Below, in pieces: positions 37,524 to 47,904 of a stretch of DNA of 64,000 bases. Each line of letters begins with the position of its first letter. The stretch's first letter is position 1. This stretch comes from Geobacter sp. Lineage in GTDB: Bacteria; Desulfobacterota; Desulfuromonadia; Geobacterales; Geobacteraceae. Made by a program: the position numbers and the translations under genes. The notes under the pieces were generated by a model, which saw nothing but the letters and a program-made list of their open reading frames with translations, did no database searches and had not been told where the DNA came from. Location of the stretch: positions 620,001 through 684,000 of the forward strand of contig PJFC01000001.1 of the NCBI GenBank assembly GCA_003574885.1, read 5' to 3'.

Positions 37524-40007
37524 ATGTCAGCTGCAACAATGACGAAGGACCCGGTATGCGGTATGGACGTGACCCAGTCAACCGCAGCTGCAACGAGCAG
37601 ATATGGCGGGAATGCCTATTATTTCTGTTCCATCGGCTGCAAGCAGAAGTTCGCTGTCGATCCTGGCCGTTACCTGCATGGGGAGTCACCAGCTGCGCCA
37701 TCGGCTGCGGCCTCACAATCTGCAGAGCGCTGCGAGCTACCGCTCGTGGGAATGCATTGCGCTTCGTGTGCCGGCCGCATCGAGAAGGCGCTCGGGAGCG
37801 CCCCGGGGGTCGTCACAGCCAACGTCAATTTCGCCACGTCACGCGCCACCGTCAGCTTTGATCCGGAGGCGACGGATGTGGGGGCACTCAGTCAGGTGGT
37901 GCGTGATCTGGGGTATGACGTGATCGAGCCTTCATCGGTGCCGGGGGAGGCGGGTGACGAAGGTATACATGCTGCCGAGGAGCAGCTCCGCGAAGACGAG
38001 TACCGGCATCAGAAAGTGCGGTTCGTCGTGGCTCTGGTCCTGACGGTGCCGGTTGCCCTGCTCGCCATGGCGGGCCACCTGGTGCCTGCCCTTGATCCTA
38101 TTCTGAATTTCCCCGGCCGTCCGTGGCTGGAACTGGCTCTGACGACACCCGTACTGTTCTGGTCGGGGCGCGGGTTTTTCACCGGGGCATGGGCCGCAGC
38201 CCGGCACCGCGTGGCGGACATGAACACCCTTGTCTCCCTGGGGACTCTGTCTGCCTACCTGTACAGCGTCGTTGCCACGGTTGCGCCGTGGCTGCTTGCT
38301 GGAAAAAACGGCATACACCAGGAGCACGGCATGGCATCGCCGGTGGGGGTCTATTACGAGGTGGCGGCGATCATCGTCACGCTGATCCTGATGGGGCGGC
38401 TCCTGGAAGCACGTGCCCGCAGCAAGACCAGCGGTGCCATCCGTGCCCTCATCGGCCTGCAGCCGAAAACGGCCCGTGTGGAGCGCGACGGCAGGGAACA
38501 GGATATTCCCGTGGCCGAGGTGCAGGTGGGAGATCTGATCCTGGTGCGCCCCGGTGAAAAGGTTCCGGTGGATGGCGAAGTCGTCGAAGGCGGATCGTCG
38601 GTGGATGAAAGCATGCTGACCGGCGAGCCGATGCCGGTGCAGAAAAAGGGAGGGGATACCGTCATCGGTGCCACCCTCAACAGGACCGGCTCCTTCCGCA
38701 TGCGCGCAACCAGGATCGGCAAGGACACGGTACTGCAGCAGATCGTGCGGATGGTGCAGGAGGCCCAGGGGAGCAAGGCCCCCATCCAGAAACTGGCGGA
38801 CATCATTGCAGGCTACTTCGTGCCGATCGTCATCTGTATCGCGATCGCGACCTTTGTGCTCTGGTTCGACCTGGCACCACCTGAAACACGGCTTACCATG
38901 GCCCTCCTCACCTTCGTCTCGGTGCTGATCATCGCCTGCCCATGCGCCCTGGGGCTTGCGACGCCGACAGCCATCATGGTCGGCACCGGCCGCGGCGCCC
39001 AGAGCGGCATCCTCATCAAGGGGGGGGAGGCGTTGGAAACCGCCCACAAGGTGACTACCATTGTCCTCGACAAGACCGGCACCATCACCCGCGGCGTGCC
39101 GACGGTTACGGATATTGTGGCCCCTGGCGTGGACGAAACCACCCTGCTCCGGCTGGCGGCATCGGCGGAATCGGGAAGCGAGCATCCCCTTGGCGAGGCG
39201 ATCGTCCGCTCGGCTGACGAGAGGGGATTGTCCCGCTCTCCGGCTCGCGAATTTGATGCGATCCCCGGCTACGGTATCGAAGCGGAGGTGGAGGAACGGA
39301 AGGTACTTATCGGCACTTCCCTGCTGTTGCGCAATCGAGGCATCGATCCGGATGAGGCGGCGGCCCATCTGTTGGCCGACGAAGGGAAAACGCCGATCTT
39401 CGTCGCACTGGATGGCGTCTTTGCCGGCATCATCGCCATTGCCGACCCGGTCAAGGAGGGGTCGTCAAGCGCCATTCAGCGGTTCCATGCCCTGGGGCTG
39501 GAGGTGATCATGCTCACCGGCGACAACAGCCGCACGGCCGGTGCAATTGCCCGTCAGGTCGGAGTCGATAAGGTCCTGGCAGAAGTGCTGCCCCACGGAA
39601 AGAGTGAAGAGATAAAGAAACTCCAGTCCCAGGGGAAGGTGGTGGCCATGGTCGGCGACGGTATCAACGATGCTCCTGCCCTGGCCCAGGCCGATGTGGG
39701 GATTGCCATGGGAAGCGGCACCGACGTGGCCATGGAGACCGCCGACATTACGCTGGTACGTGGCGATCTGAACGGGGTTGTTTCAAGCATTGCCCTCTCC
39801 CGGGCAACCATCGCCAACATCAAACAGAACCTGTTCTTTGCCTTCATCTACAATATCCTCGGGATTCCTCTGGCGGCGGGGGTGCTCTACCCTCTCACCG
39901 GCTGGTTGCTCAGTCCCATCATCGCATCCCTTGCCATGGCGCTCTCCTCGGTCAGCGTCGTAACTAACGCCCTGCGGCTCCGCGGTTTCCGCGTAGAGAG
40001 GAGTTGA
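37524..40007 (+). CDS. copA: Copper-translocating P1B-type ATPase with N-terminal YHS domain and one HMA domain
   Basis: [11 protein letters not shown]...[16 protein letters not shown] (YHS); [15 protein letters not shown] (HMA); [27 protein letters not shown]. Confidence 0.95.
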   Translation: MSAATMTKDPVCGMDVTQSTAAATSRYGGNAYYFCSIGCKQKFAVDPGRYLHGESPAAPSAAASQSAERCELPLVGMHCASCAGRIEKALGSAPGVVTANVNFATSRATVSFDPEATDVGALSQVVRDLGYDVIEPSSVPGEAGDEGIHAAEEQLREDEYRHQKVRFVVALVLTVPVALLAMAGHLVPALDPILNFPGRPWLELALTTPVLFWSGRGFFTGAWAAARHRVADMNTLVSLGTLSAYLYSVVATVAPWLLAGKNGIHQEHGMASPVGVYYEVAAIIVTLILMGRLLEARARSKTSGAIRALIGLQPKTARVERDGREQDIPVAEVQVGDLILVRPGEKVPVDGEVVEGGSSVDESMLTGEPMPVQKKGGDTVIGATLNRTGSFRMRATRIGKDTVLQQIVRMVQEAQGSKAPIQKLADIIAGYFVPIVICIAIATFVLWFDLAPPETRLTMALLTFVSVLIIACPCALGLATPTAIMVGTGRGAQSGILIKGGEALETAHKVTTIVLDKTGTITRGVPTVTDIVAPGVDETTLLRLAASAESGSEHPLGEAIVRSADERGLSRSPAREFDAIPGYGIEAEVEERKVLIGTSLLLRNRGIDPDEAAAHLLADEGKTPIFVALDGVFAGIIAIADPVKEGSSSAIQRFHALGLEVIMLTGDNSRTAGAIARQVGVDKVLAEVLPHGKSEEIKKLQSQGKVVAMVGDGINDAPALAQADVGIAMGSGTDVAMETADITLVRGDLNGVVSSIALSRATIANIKQNLFFAFIYNILGIPLAAGVLYPLTGWLLSPIIASLAMALSSVSVVTNALRLRGFRVERS

Positions 40008-40011
40008 GTAG

Positions 40012-40221
40012 ATGGATATCACGGCATTAGGCGTAACTGTCGGCGGTGTGGTGTTGATGGGGCTGACACTCTGGTTTTTCTTCGGAAAACAGGGCGGAAG
40101 CCGACCTGCACGGGATGGAGGGCTCTATTCCTGCCCGATGCACCCGTGGATTACCAGCAACGACCCGACGGCAGAGTGCTCGATCTGCGGCATGAAACTG
40201 GTGCGGGGTACCCAGAAGTGA
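40012..40221 (+). CDS. Membrane-anchored heavy-metal-binding-domain small protein
   Basis: N-terminal TM; YSCPMHPWITSNDPTAECSICGMKLV. Confidence 0.8.
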   Translation: MDITALGVTVGGVVLMGLTLWFFFGKQGGSRPARDGGLYSCPMHPWITSNDPTAECSICGMKLVRGTQK

Positions 40222-40311
40222 CGGAACCTGTGCCGGCAGGTTCAATATTGACAGAACTACCCGAACCGGCTATTGTATATAGATATTTGAATATTAAGGG
40301 GGAGGTGACGT

Positions 40312-40494
40312 ATGCCACTCATCGAATATACCTGTCTTGATTGCGGAAACCGCTTCGAGAAATTGCAGAAGGCTGACGCCGCCGGTCAGGCAGAATGCTC
40401 CACGTGCGGTTCTGTTAACGTGAAGAGGGAATTGTCGACCTTTTCGTCGGCGGGGAGTTCGTCGTCGGCAGCCGGATGTTTCAGCGGCGGCTGA
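40312..40494 (+). CDS. FmdB-family zinc ribbon protein
   Basis: MPLIEYTCLDCGNRFEKLQK...CSTCGS. Confidence 0.88.
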   Translation: MPLIEYTCLDCGNRFEKLQKADAAGQAECSTCGSVNVKRELSTFSSAGSSSSAAGCFSGG

Positions 40495-40569
40495 GGGGTC
40501 TGATAACGCCGGTCTGGCGTTATATGAGAATCTGCCGCGTCTGTTATCAACGCAGTTGAAAGGAAGGGC

Positions 40570-42321
40570 ATGGCTATGCTAAGGGCAATCCTTGTTGGGA
40601 GCATTATAGCCGGAGCCGCGATCAGCGTCGAAGCTTCTGACAGCTGTAACGACTGCCACGGCAATCGTCAACGGATGGAATCCCTCGGTTACGGCCCTTT
40701 TACCGTTACCCGCCAGGAAACCGAAGCCCAGACACGCATGCCGGCCATCTGCAGCGAGTGCCACCTGGGGAACCCGGGGGCAAAGGAGAAGGAGGGTGCC
40801 CATAAGGGGCTGGCCCGCCTCCTCGTCGTGGGGAAGAGAGGGTTCGGGGTCATCACCTCGGCCCGGCAGTACCCGCTCGTCTACGGCACGAATCCCATGA
40901 ACCGCCTCTATACCGTTGTCGAGAAGAATGGCAAGCCGGTAAAGGATACAGCGGTTGTCGCCCTCTCTTGGCACGACAAGAAGACCGATACCCTGAGCCA
41001 GGACTTCGACGTCATGAAGAAAACCTGCGGGGCATGCCACCGGAAGGAGTTCGACGAGTTCTCCCGCAGCACCATGGGGACCAACGGCAAGCAGAGCCAG
41101 TACAAGGGTTGGATTACGCCGGAGCGTGGCCCCCACAACTGCGGCCCCTGGTTTGACGGCAACTTCGGGGCGATGCAGGCGAACACCCTCGTTCCCCTGT
41201 CGCCGGAGAGCAACCGCATCAACCAGAAGGCGTGCAATACCTGCCATGTGGGATGCCTGGACTGCCATTTCAATCCCCAGGAGAAACGTGCTGCCGATCC
41301 TTCCCGCGGACCCCATACCTTCGTGAAAACTCCGCCGTCCGAGAGCTGCTATGGCAACGGCCGGGCTTCCATTTGCCATGCGGGGCCCGAAGACCGGCGC
41401 CGGGGAGCGGGATATTTTGGCGGTTCATTTTCGTTTCCCGAAGGAAATGAGCCCGACGTCCACCTGAAAGCCAAGGTAGGCTGCCTCGACTGCCATGAGA
41501 GCACGAGAAGCAACCCCGCCATCGGCCATGGCATGGTCAAACGACAGGCCCAAGGCTCGTGCGAACGGTGCCATCCCGAAGCGGTGAAAAGCCACGCGAC
41601 GTCCCGGCACCGGAATCTCTCCTGTGAAGCGTGCCACATTCAAAAGGTGGCCGGCTACCAGGGGACCTACTGGGGACCGGGGAAGATTGCGGGAGCGTCT
41701 ACCCCCTATTTCAAGTACAAGGCCTATTACGGCTACATGCCGGAACCGATCCTGATCAAAGACCAGAAAGGGCGCTGGATACCGGTCAAGCCCTTCCCCA
41801 TGGCGGTCATGAACCAGAAGGCGTCCCCCTTCAAGCCCGGCCTGCGCTGGCGTTACCCCTCCGACCTCCCGGATCTGAAACGGACTGATGATGCCTGGGG
41901 CTATGTGGGACTGTTTGACGGCCTGCCGGAGAACAACAACGCCCTCCTCTGGATCCAGATGGACAAGATGTCCCACAAACTGGGGAAAAGCCGTAACTGC
42001 GATTCGTGCCACGCCTCCCCGGACGGCGCCCAGCTGCAGAAAGTCACCTGGGATTACAGCGACCCCGGCTCGCAGATGTTCAGTGGCAGCCACGAAGTGC
42101 TCGCCGATCGCAATGGTCTGTTCATCAAGGGGATGCAGTCGGAAAAGATCGAGCTGGAACCGGGGTCTTCTCTCTCTGATTTCGCCCCGTGGGTCTACCT
42201 GAAGGACGCGTGGCGGATCAGGGGTGATTTCTCCCTGCCGGTCATAAAAGACAGGAAACAGTACGAGACGCTCAGGGCAAGCTCCGTTGATGCGCGAGAA
42301 TCCGGCATTGTCCATCGCTGA
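40570..42321 (+). CDS. Exported multiheme c-type cytochrome (9 CXXCH motifs)
   Basis: CNDCH, CSECH, CGACH, CNTCH, CLDCH, CLDCH, CERCH, CEACH, CDSCH; signal peptide; plus an atypical CYGNGRASICH. Confidence 0.9.
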   Translation: MAMLRAILVGSIIAGAAISVEASDSCNDCHGNRQRMESLGYGPFTVTRQETEAQTRMPAICSECHLGNPGAKEKEGAHKGLARLLVVGKRGFGVITSARQYPLVYGTNPMNRLYTVVEKNGKPVKDTAVVALSWHDKKTDTLSQDFDVMKKTCGACHRKEFDEFSRSTMGTNGKQSQYKGWITPERGPHNCGPWFDGNFGAMQANTLVPLSPESNRINQKACNTCHVGCLDCHFNPQEKRAADPSRGPHTFVKTPPSESCYGNGRASICHAGPEDRRRGAGYFGGSFSFPEGNEPDVHLKAKVGCLDCHESTRSNPAIGHGMVKRQAQGSCERCHPEAVKSHATSRHRNLSCEACHIQKVAGYQGTYWGPGKIAGASTPYFKYKAYYGYMPEPILIKDQKGRWIPVKPFPMAVMNQKASPFKPGLRWRYPSDLPDLKRTDDAWGYVGLFDGLPENNNALLWIQMDKMSHKLGKSRNCDSCHASPDGAQLQKVTWDYSDPGSQMFSGSHEVLADRNGLFIKGMQSEKIELEPGSSLSDFAPWVYLKDAWRIRGDFSLPVIKDRKQYETLRASSVDARESGIVHR

Positions 42322-42351
42322 TTTCCTGAACATTCAACAACGGAGTACGAA

Positions 42352-43020
42352 ATGTTCTGCAACAAAATGCTCAGGCTGCAGGAGCTTTACCGAACCGCAG
42401 CGCTTCTGGCGCTCATAACCATTTACTACAACATCGCTGAGGGGGTGATCTCGGTCTGGTTCGGCGCTGCCGACGAGACCCTTTCGCTTTTCGGCTTCGG
42501 GCTCGATTCCTTCGTGGAGGTGATCTCCGGCATCGGTATCTGGCACATGGTCAGGCGGCTCGGTCATGGGGAGACGGCAGACCGGGACCCCTTTGAGCGG
42601 CGGGCACTGCAGATAACGGGGGGATCCTTCTATCTTCTTGCCGTCGGGCTGGTGGCGACGGCCATCATCTCCTTTTTCGAGCACCACCGGCCGGTAACCA
42701 CCAAGTGGGGCATCGTTGTTTCCCTTATCTCAATCGTTGCCATGCAGGCGCTGATCCACTACAAGGTGAAGGTCGGAACCTCCCTCAACTCCCCTGCCAT
42801 CCTCGCCGATGCCGCCTGCACACGAACCTGTCTGCACCTCTCGGTGGTTCTGCTTTTGGCCAGCGTCGGGTATACGCTGACCGGTATCGGCTGGCTGGAC
42901 TCCATCGGCTCAATGGGAATTGCCATCCTCTCCTTCCGCGAAGGGAGGGAGGCGTTCCAGAAGGCCAAGGGACTCGCCTGTTCCTGTTCCTGTTCCGGGG
43001 CTTGCGATACTGCCCCGTAA
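42352..43020 (+). CDS. Cation transporter (CDF-like) with Cys-rich C-terminus
   Basis: Multiple TM, ETLSLFGFGLDSFVEVISGIGIW, C-terminal ACSCSCSGACDTAP. Confidence 0.75.
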   Translation: MFCNKMLRLQELYRTAALLALITIYYNIAEGVISVWFGAADETLSLFGFGLDSFVEVISGIGIWHMVRRLGHGETADRDPFERRALQITGGSFYLLAVGLVATAIISFFEHHRPVTTKWGIVVSLISIVAMQALIHYKVKVGTSLNSPAILADAACTRTCLHLSVVLLLASVGYTLTGIGWLDSIGSMGIAILSFREGREAFQKAKGLACSCSCSGACDTAP

Positions 43021-43090
43021 CCTGTCACCATTATTGAATCATCACGCTCTGTCGATCGATTTGGGCAGATTGCAGGGAAAGGATTGCAGC

Positions 43091-43690
43091 ATGAACTGGG
43101 ATGAACGATACAGCGAACCTGGCTTTGCCTACGGCACGGCACCGAATGAGTTTCTCCTGTCCGTGGCGGACCGGATTCCGAAAGGAAAGGTCCTCTCCCT
43201 GGCCGAGGGGGAGGGGAGGAATGCCGTCTACCTGGCATCGCTCGGGTATGAGGTGACGGGCGTGGACGGCTCGTCGGTTGGTTTGGGCAAAGCCTTGGAA
43301 CTCGCAACTCGGCGGGGTGTCACCATCACCACCGTACATGCAGACCTGGCTGCGTTCCCCATTGAGCCCGCATACTGGGACGGTATCATTGCCATATATT
43401 GCCACCTGCCGTCGTCGATCCGTATTCCGCTCCACCAGGCGGCCGTCAAGGGGCTGAAGCCGGGGGGCGTCTTCGTGCTGGAGGCGTTCAGCAAGGAGCA
43501 ACTCGCTTACGGGACCGGGGGTCCCCAATCCCTTGACATGCTCATGTCCCTGGATGAGCTGAAGCAGGAACTTGCCGGACTGGATTTTATCCATGCCGCA
43601 CAGATGGAACGTGATGTTTTGGAGGGTAACAGGCATACCGGCATGGCGTCGGTCGTGCAGGTGCTTGGAGTCAAGTCGCTCGAAACGTAA
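43091..43690 (+). CDS. Class I SAM methyltransferase (TehB-like)
   Basis: WDERYSEPGFAYGTAPNEFL...VLSLAEGEGRNAVYLASLGYEVTGVDGS. Confidence 0.88.
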   Translation: MNWDERYSEPGFAYGTAPNEFLLSVADRIPKGKVLSLAEGEGRNAVYLASLGYEVTGVDGSSVGLGKALELATRRGVTITTVHADLAAFPIEPAYWDGIIAIYCHLPSSIRIPLHQAAVKGLKPGGVFVLEAFSKEQLAYGTGGPQSLDMLMSLDELKQELAGLDFIHAAQMERDVLEGNRHTGMASVVQVLGVKSLET

Positions 43691-43749
43691 CGGCGAAGGG
43701 CGATGCAGTTATGGAACATAATCTTTAATGTACATGTGAGGTGGGGTGA

Positions 43750-43986
43750 ATGGCCTGTCAACTGTTGGACTGTTGCCAGTTTTTCAAGAGCTTGGAGAAT
43801 TTTCCCAAAACAGCGGAGTTCATACAACAGACGCTATGTTATGACGACTACGCATCCTGCAGCAGATTCAGGTTCTTCAAGGGGTATACCGGGGAAGATC
43901 CCAACGGATGCTTTGATCCCGGCGATGAGGAAGCGGTGAAAAATGCCATACGGTGCATGCAGAAAAAACAGCAGGCCCGAGAGTAA
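43750..43986 (+). CDS. Small conserved-looking Cys-containing protein
   Basis: MACQLLDCCQFFKSLENFPKTAEFIQQTLCYDDYASCSRFRFFKG. Confidence 0.55.
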   Translation: MACQLLDCCQFFKSLENFPKTAEFIQQTLCYDDYASCSRFRFFKGYTGEDPNGCFDPGDEEAVKNAIRCMQKKQQARE

Positions 43987-44028
43987 CGGCAGCTTGCCGA
44001 AGAACAGCTGAAGGTAACGGAAATCCAC

Positions 44029-44727
44029 GTGATTCAGGACCCGACAAATCAGTACATAGCAGCGATTCTGTCGCAGTGTGGCATCAGTGGCAGAGACGTT
44101 CTTGAAATAGGATGTGGCAAAGGGCGGATCACTCGTGACCTGGCGAAGCATGCCGGACGGGTGGTGGCCAGCGACCCCGATGCCGGGTCACTCGAAACCG
44201 CACGTGCCGCCGTTGCCGCTGATAACGTGCAGTTCGTACATGCGCCGGCCGGGGTGCCCGATATGCCCGCCGGCACTTTCGATCTGGTCATCTACACCCT
44301 TTCCCTCCACCATGTCCCTCTGGAAAAAATGTCCGAAAGCCTGAGGAGGGCCGCCCGCCTTCTCCGCAAGGGGGGCGTGATCGTTGTCGTCGAGCCGGCA
44401 GAGGGGGGCGCGTTGGCCGAAGCAAAGGAGCGTTTCGGTGCGGGGAGCGGCGACGAGCGCCCTGCGCAGGCTGCCGCAGTGCGAGCCATGCAGGCGCTGG
44501 AGGGGTGGAAAGTTGGAGAGACGGTACCGTTCCAAACCCTGTTCAGGTTTTCCGATGACGAGGATTTCTTTGCCAGCATGCTGCCGGGCTACCGGCAGCA
44601 GCCGGAATCTTTTCTGCACGAAGTCAGGGCATTTCTCGACCGGCACCGGACCGGCGACGGGATCATCCTTGATGCCAACCGCCGGCTGAACGTGCTGCGG
44701 GCATCCGAATCACGGAAACAACCATGA
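44029..44727 (+). CDS. Class I SAM methyltransferase
   Basis: VLEIGCGKGRITRDLAKHAGRVVASDPDAGSLETAR; GTG start. Confidence 0.85.
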   Translation: MIQDPTNQYIAAILSQCGISGRDVLEIGCGKGRITRDLAKHAGRVVASDPDAGSLETARAAVAADNVQFVHAPAGVPDMPAGTFDLVIYTLSLHHVPLEKMSESLRRAARLLRKGGVIVVVEPAEGGALAEAKERFGAGSGDERPAQAAAVRAMQALEGWKVGETVPFQTLFRFSDDEDFFASMLPGYRQQPESFLHEVRAFLDRHRTGDGIILDANRRLNVLRASESRKQP

Positions 44728-44942
44728 AAGATCTGCTCGACTACAAGTTTCTCATCCCGCTGGTACTCATCCTCGGCTTTGCCCCCTTTTATCCCCAGCC
44801 CCATATCGTGGAAAAGCTCAGAATGCTGTCGACGGGCACGCTGAAAAGGCCGATCGACATATTCGATCTTGTCTGGCACGCCTGGCCCTTTGTGCTTTTG
44901 TTGTACCGGATTTACCGGGACATGGGACGGCAAACGGGATAG
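44724..44942 (+). CDS. Small membrane protein, translationally coupled to the upstream methyltransferase
   Basis: ATGA overlap; two hydrophobic segments; FAPFYPQPHIVEKLRMLSTGTLKRPIDIFDLVWHAWPFVLLL. Confidence 0.6.
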   Translation: MKDLLDYKFLIPLVLILGFAPFYPQPHIVEKLRMLSTGTLKRPIDIFDLVWHAWPFVLLLYRIYRDMGRQTG

Positions 44943-44988
44943 TTTCCCGCTTTTTTTGCAGGCTACAAACATGTTAAGGAGTCCATTC

Positions 44989-46665
44989 ATGAAGATGCAC
45001 ATTGTCGTTATCGGTGCCAATGCCGCAGGGGCGAAGGCCGCTTCCAAGGCAAAGCGGATGAATTCCCATGTGGATGTAACCCTGATCGACCGGGGGAGCT
45101 TCATCTCCTACGGGGCGTGCGGCATCCCCTATTACGTGTCCGACACGGTGGCCGACGTGAAGGAGCTGATGACCACGCCAGTCGGTGTTGTGCGTGATGC
45201 CGCCTTTTTCAACAAGGTGAAGGGGGTGAAGGTCATCACCGGCACGGAGGCAGTGGCTGTCAACCGGGAGGCCGGGACCGTCGAGCTGCTTGAGGCGGCC
45301 ACCTCGAAAAGGTACACCCTTGAGTACGACCGGCTGGTGCTTGCGACGGGGAGCACTCCGTTTCTGCCCCAATTCGACAACTGCGAGCTCGAAGGGATCC
45401 TGACGGTGAAATCCATCGAGGATGCCGAACTGCTCAAGGCCAGTGCCGTTGCGGGGAAACAGGCGTGCATCGTGGGGGCCGGGCTCATCGGGCTGGAAAC
45501 CGCCGAAGCACTCAGGCAGCAGGGGCTTGAGGTGACGGTGATGGAGATGCGTGATCAGGTCCTGCCGGGGGTACTGGATGCCGAGATGGCCGCACTGGTG
45601 GAAAAACACCTCCGGATGAACGGGGTGCGGGTCATGACCTCATGCAAGGTTACCGGTTTTGCCGGTACAGACCGGGTGCAGGGGGTTATTGCCGACAAGG
45701 AGGAGGTAGCCGCCCAGCTCGTCGTGGTTGCGCCCGGCGTGCGGCCGAACACTAAGCTGGCCAAGGAGGCAGGGCTGGAGATTGGTGTCACCGGGGCAAT
45801 TGCGGTCGATTCCCGCATGCAGACCAGCGATCCCCGGATTTTTGCCTGCGGCGATTGCTGCGAGTCCCTCAATCTTGTCACCGGCGGAAAGGTGTACGCT
45901 CCCCTCGGGAGTACGGCAAACAAGCAGGGGAGAGTGGCCGGAATCAATGCGGCAGGTGGGGAGGCCTCCTTCGCGGGGATTCTGGGGACCTCCATCCTCA
46001 AGGTTTTTGCCGTCAATGCCGGCAGGACCGGTTTGACCGAGACCGAGGCCAGGGGGTGCGGATATGAGGTGGAGACCGTCCTCTCCCCGGCCCCCGACAA
46101 GGCCCACTTCTTTCCCGGGGCCAAACCGATTGCGCTGAAGATTGTTGCGGACCGGAAGACCGGCAGGATTCTCGGCCTCCAGGCGGTCGGCGAGGGGGCA
46201 GTGGACAAGCGCCTCGATGCGGCGGCAGCTGCCATAACCTTCAAGGCCACGGCCGACCAGCTCTCCCAACTCGATCTCGCTTATGCCCCCCCCTATTCGG
46301 CTGCCATGGACAATCTTCTCGTCGCCGCCGATATCCTCAAGAACAAGCTTGCCGGCCATGCGCGGGGCATCTCTTCCCGTGAGGTAAAGCGGAAACTCGA
46401 TGAGGGCGACGACTTCATTCTCCTTGATGTCCGTTCTCCCGCCGAACATGCAGAGGTGGGGATCGAGGGAGCGAAACTCATTCCGCTTGGCGCCCTGCGG
46501 GAAAAACTGGACTCCCTCCCCAGGGACAAGGAAATTGTTACCTTCTGCAAGATCAGTCTTCGCGGCTATGAAGCACAGAAAATCCTGGATGGGGCAGGCT
46601 TCGGCAAGACACGCTTCCTGGATGGCGGCATCATGATGTGGCCCTACGAGCTGAGGCGGGGATAA
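44989..46665 (+). CDS. CoA-disulfide reductase-like FAD/NAD(P) oxidoreductase with C-terminal rhodanese domain
   Basis: VVIGANAAGAKAASKAKR, SYGACGIPYYVS active-site Cys, C-terminal DDFILLDVRSPAEHAEVGIEGAKLIPLGAL...VTFCKISLRG. Confidence 0.9.
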   Translation: MKMHIVVIGANAAGAKAASKAKRMNSHVDVTLIDRGSFISYGACGIPYYVSDTVADVKELMTTPVGVVRDAAFFNKVKGVKVITGTEAVAVNREAGTVELLEAATSKRYTLEYDRLVLATGSTPFLPQFDNCELEGILTVKSIEDAELLKASAVAGKQACIVGAGLIGLETAEALRQQGLEVTVMEMRDQVLPGVLDAEMAALVEKHLRMNGVRVMTSCKVTGFAGTDRVQGVIADKEEVAAQLVVVAPGVRPNTKLAKEAGLEIGVTGAIAVDSRMQTSDPRIFACGDCCESLNLVTGGKVYAPLGSTANKQGRVAGINAAGGEASFAGILGTSILKVFAVNAGRTGLTETEARGCGYEVETVLSPAPDKAHFFPGAKPIALKIVADRKTGRILGLQAVGEGAVDKRLDAAAAAITFKATADQLSQLDLAYAPPYSAAMDNLLVAADILKNKLAGHARGISSREVKRKLDEGDDFILLDVRSPAEHAEVGIEGAKLIPLGALREKLDSLPRDKEIVTFCKISLRGYEAQKILDGAGFGKTRFLDGGIMMWPYELRRG

Positions 46666-46681
46666 CCATCACTCGATGTGC

Positions 46682-46707
46682 GGGGGGTGCCGTCGCGGCA
46701 CCTCCCC
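46682..46707. terminator. GC-rich hairpin between convergent genes
   Basis: GGGGGGTGCCG TCG CGGCACCTCCCC. Confidence 0.45.
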
Positions 46708-46720
46708 ATGCGGCGGAACA

Positions 46721-47515
46721 TCAACGCTCAAGAATGCGGAGCAGCTCCGGCAATTTCTCCTCCTCCAGGAGGACAGGTCGCATGGTGGTGCCGGGGCGCA
46801 CCTTGCGCGGATTCTTAAGCCAGGTTTTCAGCCTCTCTTCAGTCCACGCCCGTTTTCCCTCAAAAGTATGCGGATAGAATTCGGAGAAAATACCCGAAAG
46901 ATTCGGTCCCGCATCCCCCGTCCCCAATCCGCCGTACTGTTCCGAAAGCAGCCTGTGGCACGGGCCGCAGTTGGCGGTAAAACTATCCTCCCGTTTCTCC
47001 CCGCTCTCCACGAAATGCACTACCTGCGGCAGTTCTCTCCGTTCCTCACCGGCAGCCCTCCCCCCGGCCATGATTGCATTGACTAGTGCAATTCCCTGTT
47101 GTTCGGTAACATGAAAATCGGGCATGAACACCGCCGGTTTGGTAATTGCCTGCTGTATGGCCTGGGGAGGGGTCGTTGCGTAGAGTCTGTCCAGATTGGA
47201 GGCGCGGCGGCTACCTTTGCCTGAAATCCAGTGACATCGCCGGCAGGCGAACCGGTCGATCAACTGCTTCCCCTCCCGCACCTGGGGGGCATCCCCAAGA
47301 GTGAAGTGGGCCATACTTCCGGGAATCATGTCCCGATGGGCGATGTTCTTCCGGTCGGAACGGTCGTTCCCCCGATGGCATGACGTGCAGTTGCCCCGGT
47401 CGGCATAGTGGACACCATGGCAGGAGATACAGAGGGATGGCCTCTTCCTGGTTCCGGCTTCTGCTCCACCTGCGATGGCCAGGAACAGCATCAGAATGGC
47501 GACACGAAGCTCCAA
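46721..47515 (-). CDS. Tetraheme c-type cytochrome (last gene of ext-like cluster)
   Basis: CISCH, CTSCH, CRRCH, CGPCH; likely TTG start at 47515 (LELRVAILMLFLAIAGGAEA), overlapping the upstream gene. Confidence 0.8.
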   Translation of the reverse strand: MELRVAILMLFLAIAGGAEAGTRKRPSLCISCHGVHYADRGNCTSCHRGNDRSDRKNIAHRDMIPGSMAHFTLGDAPQVREGKQLIDRFACRRCHWISGKGSRRASNLDRLYATTPPQAIQQAITKPAVFMPDFHVTEQQGIALVNAIMAGGRAAGEERRELPQVVHFVESGEKREDSFTANCGPCHRLLSEQYGGLGTGDAGPNLSGIFSEFYPHTFEGKRAWTEERLKTWLKNPRKVRPGTTMRPVLLEEEKLPELLRILER

Positions 47516-47904
47516 TTCTCCCCCCGAAAAAACATGGCGACAATGGTGAGCAGCACAATAATGAAAAAGATGACGAGGGTGAACAAGGAGAGGGGGAGGC
47601 GTTCCCGGGCATACCATCGTGCCCGGTCCGGAACGGGAATGAACCTGAACCATGGCAGGAAGAGAAAGATGAAGGCGATGCCGATTACGCCGTAGATGAG
47701 AATTTTATCGTAACTCACCAGTTCCTGTATCCAGAGAAGAAACCAGGCCGATTTCACCGGATTGGGGACCTTGCCCAGGGATGCCTGTTCCTGGAGCGGG
47801 GCGGGAATGAAGGCAGCCATGGCCATCAGGGCGCAAACGGTCAATGCCAGGGCGATTTTCACCAGCCGGAAAAATGCAGGGGAACTTTTTACATATCCTC
47901 TCAT
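47491..47904 (-). CDS. Cytochrome b C-terminal / subunit IV-like membrane protein
   Basis: KVPNPVKSAWFLLWIQELVSY followed by TM segments; adjacent to cyt b6-like gene. Confidence 0.78.
   Translation of the reverse strand: MRGYVKSSPAFFRLVKIALALTVCALMAMAAFIPAPLQEQASLGKVPNPVKSAWFLLWIQELVSYDKILIYGVIGIAFIFLFLPWFRFIPVPDRARWYARERLPLSLFTLVIFFIIVLLTIVAMFFRGENWSFVSPF

Noticed and set aside
37932-39368. 478-aa minus-strand ORF opposite copA
   Set aside because: Antisense shadow of a well-defined P-type ATPase
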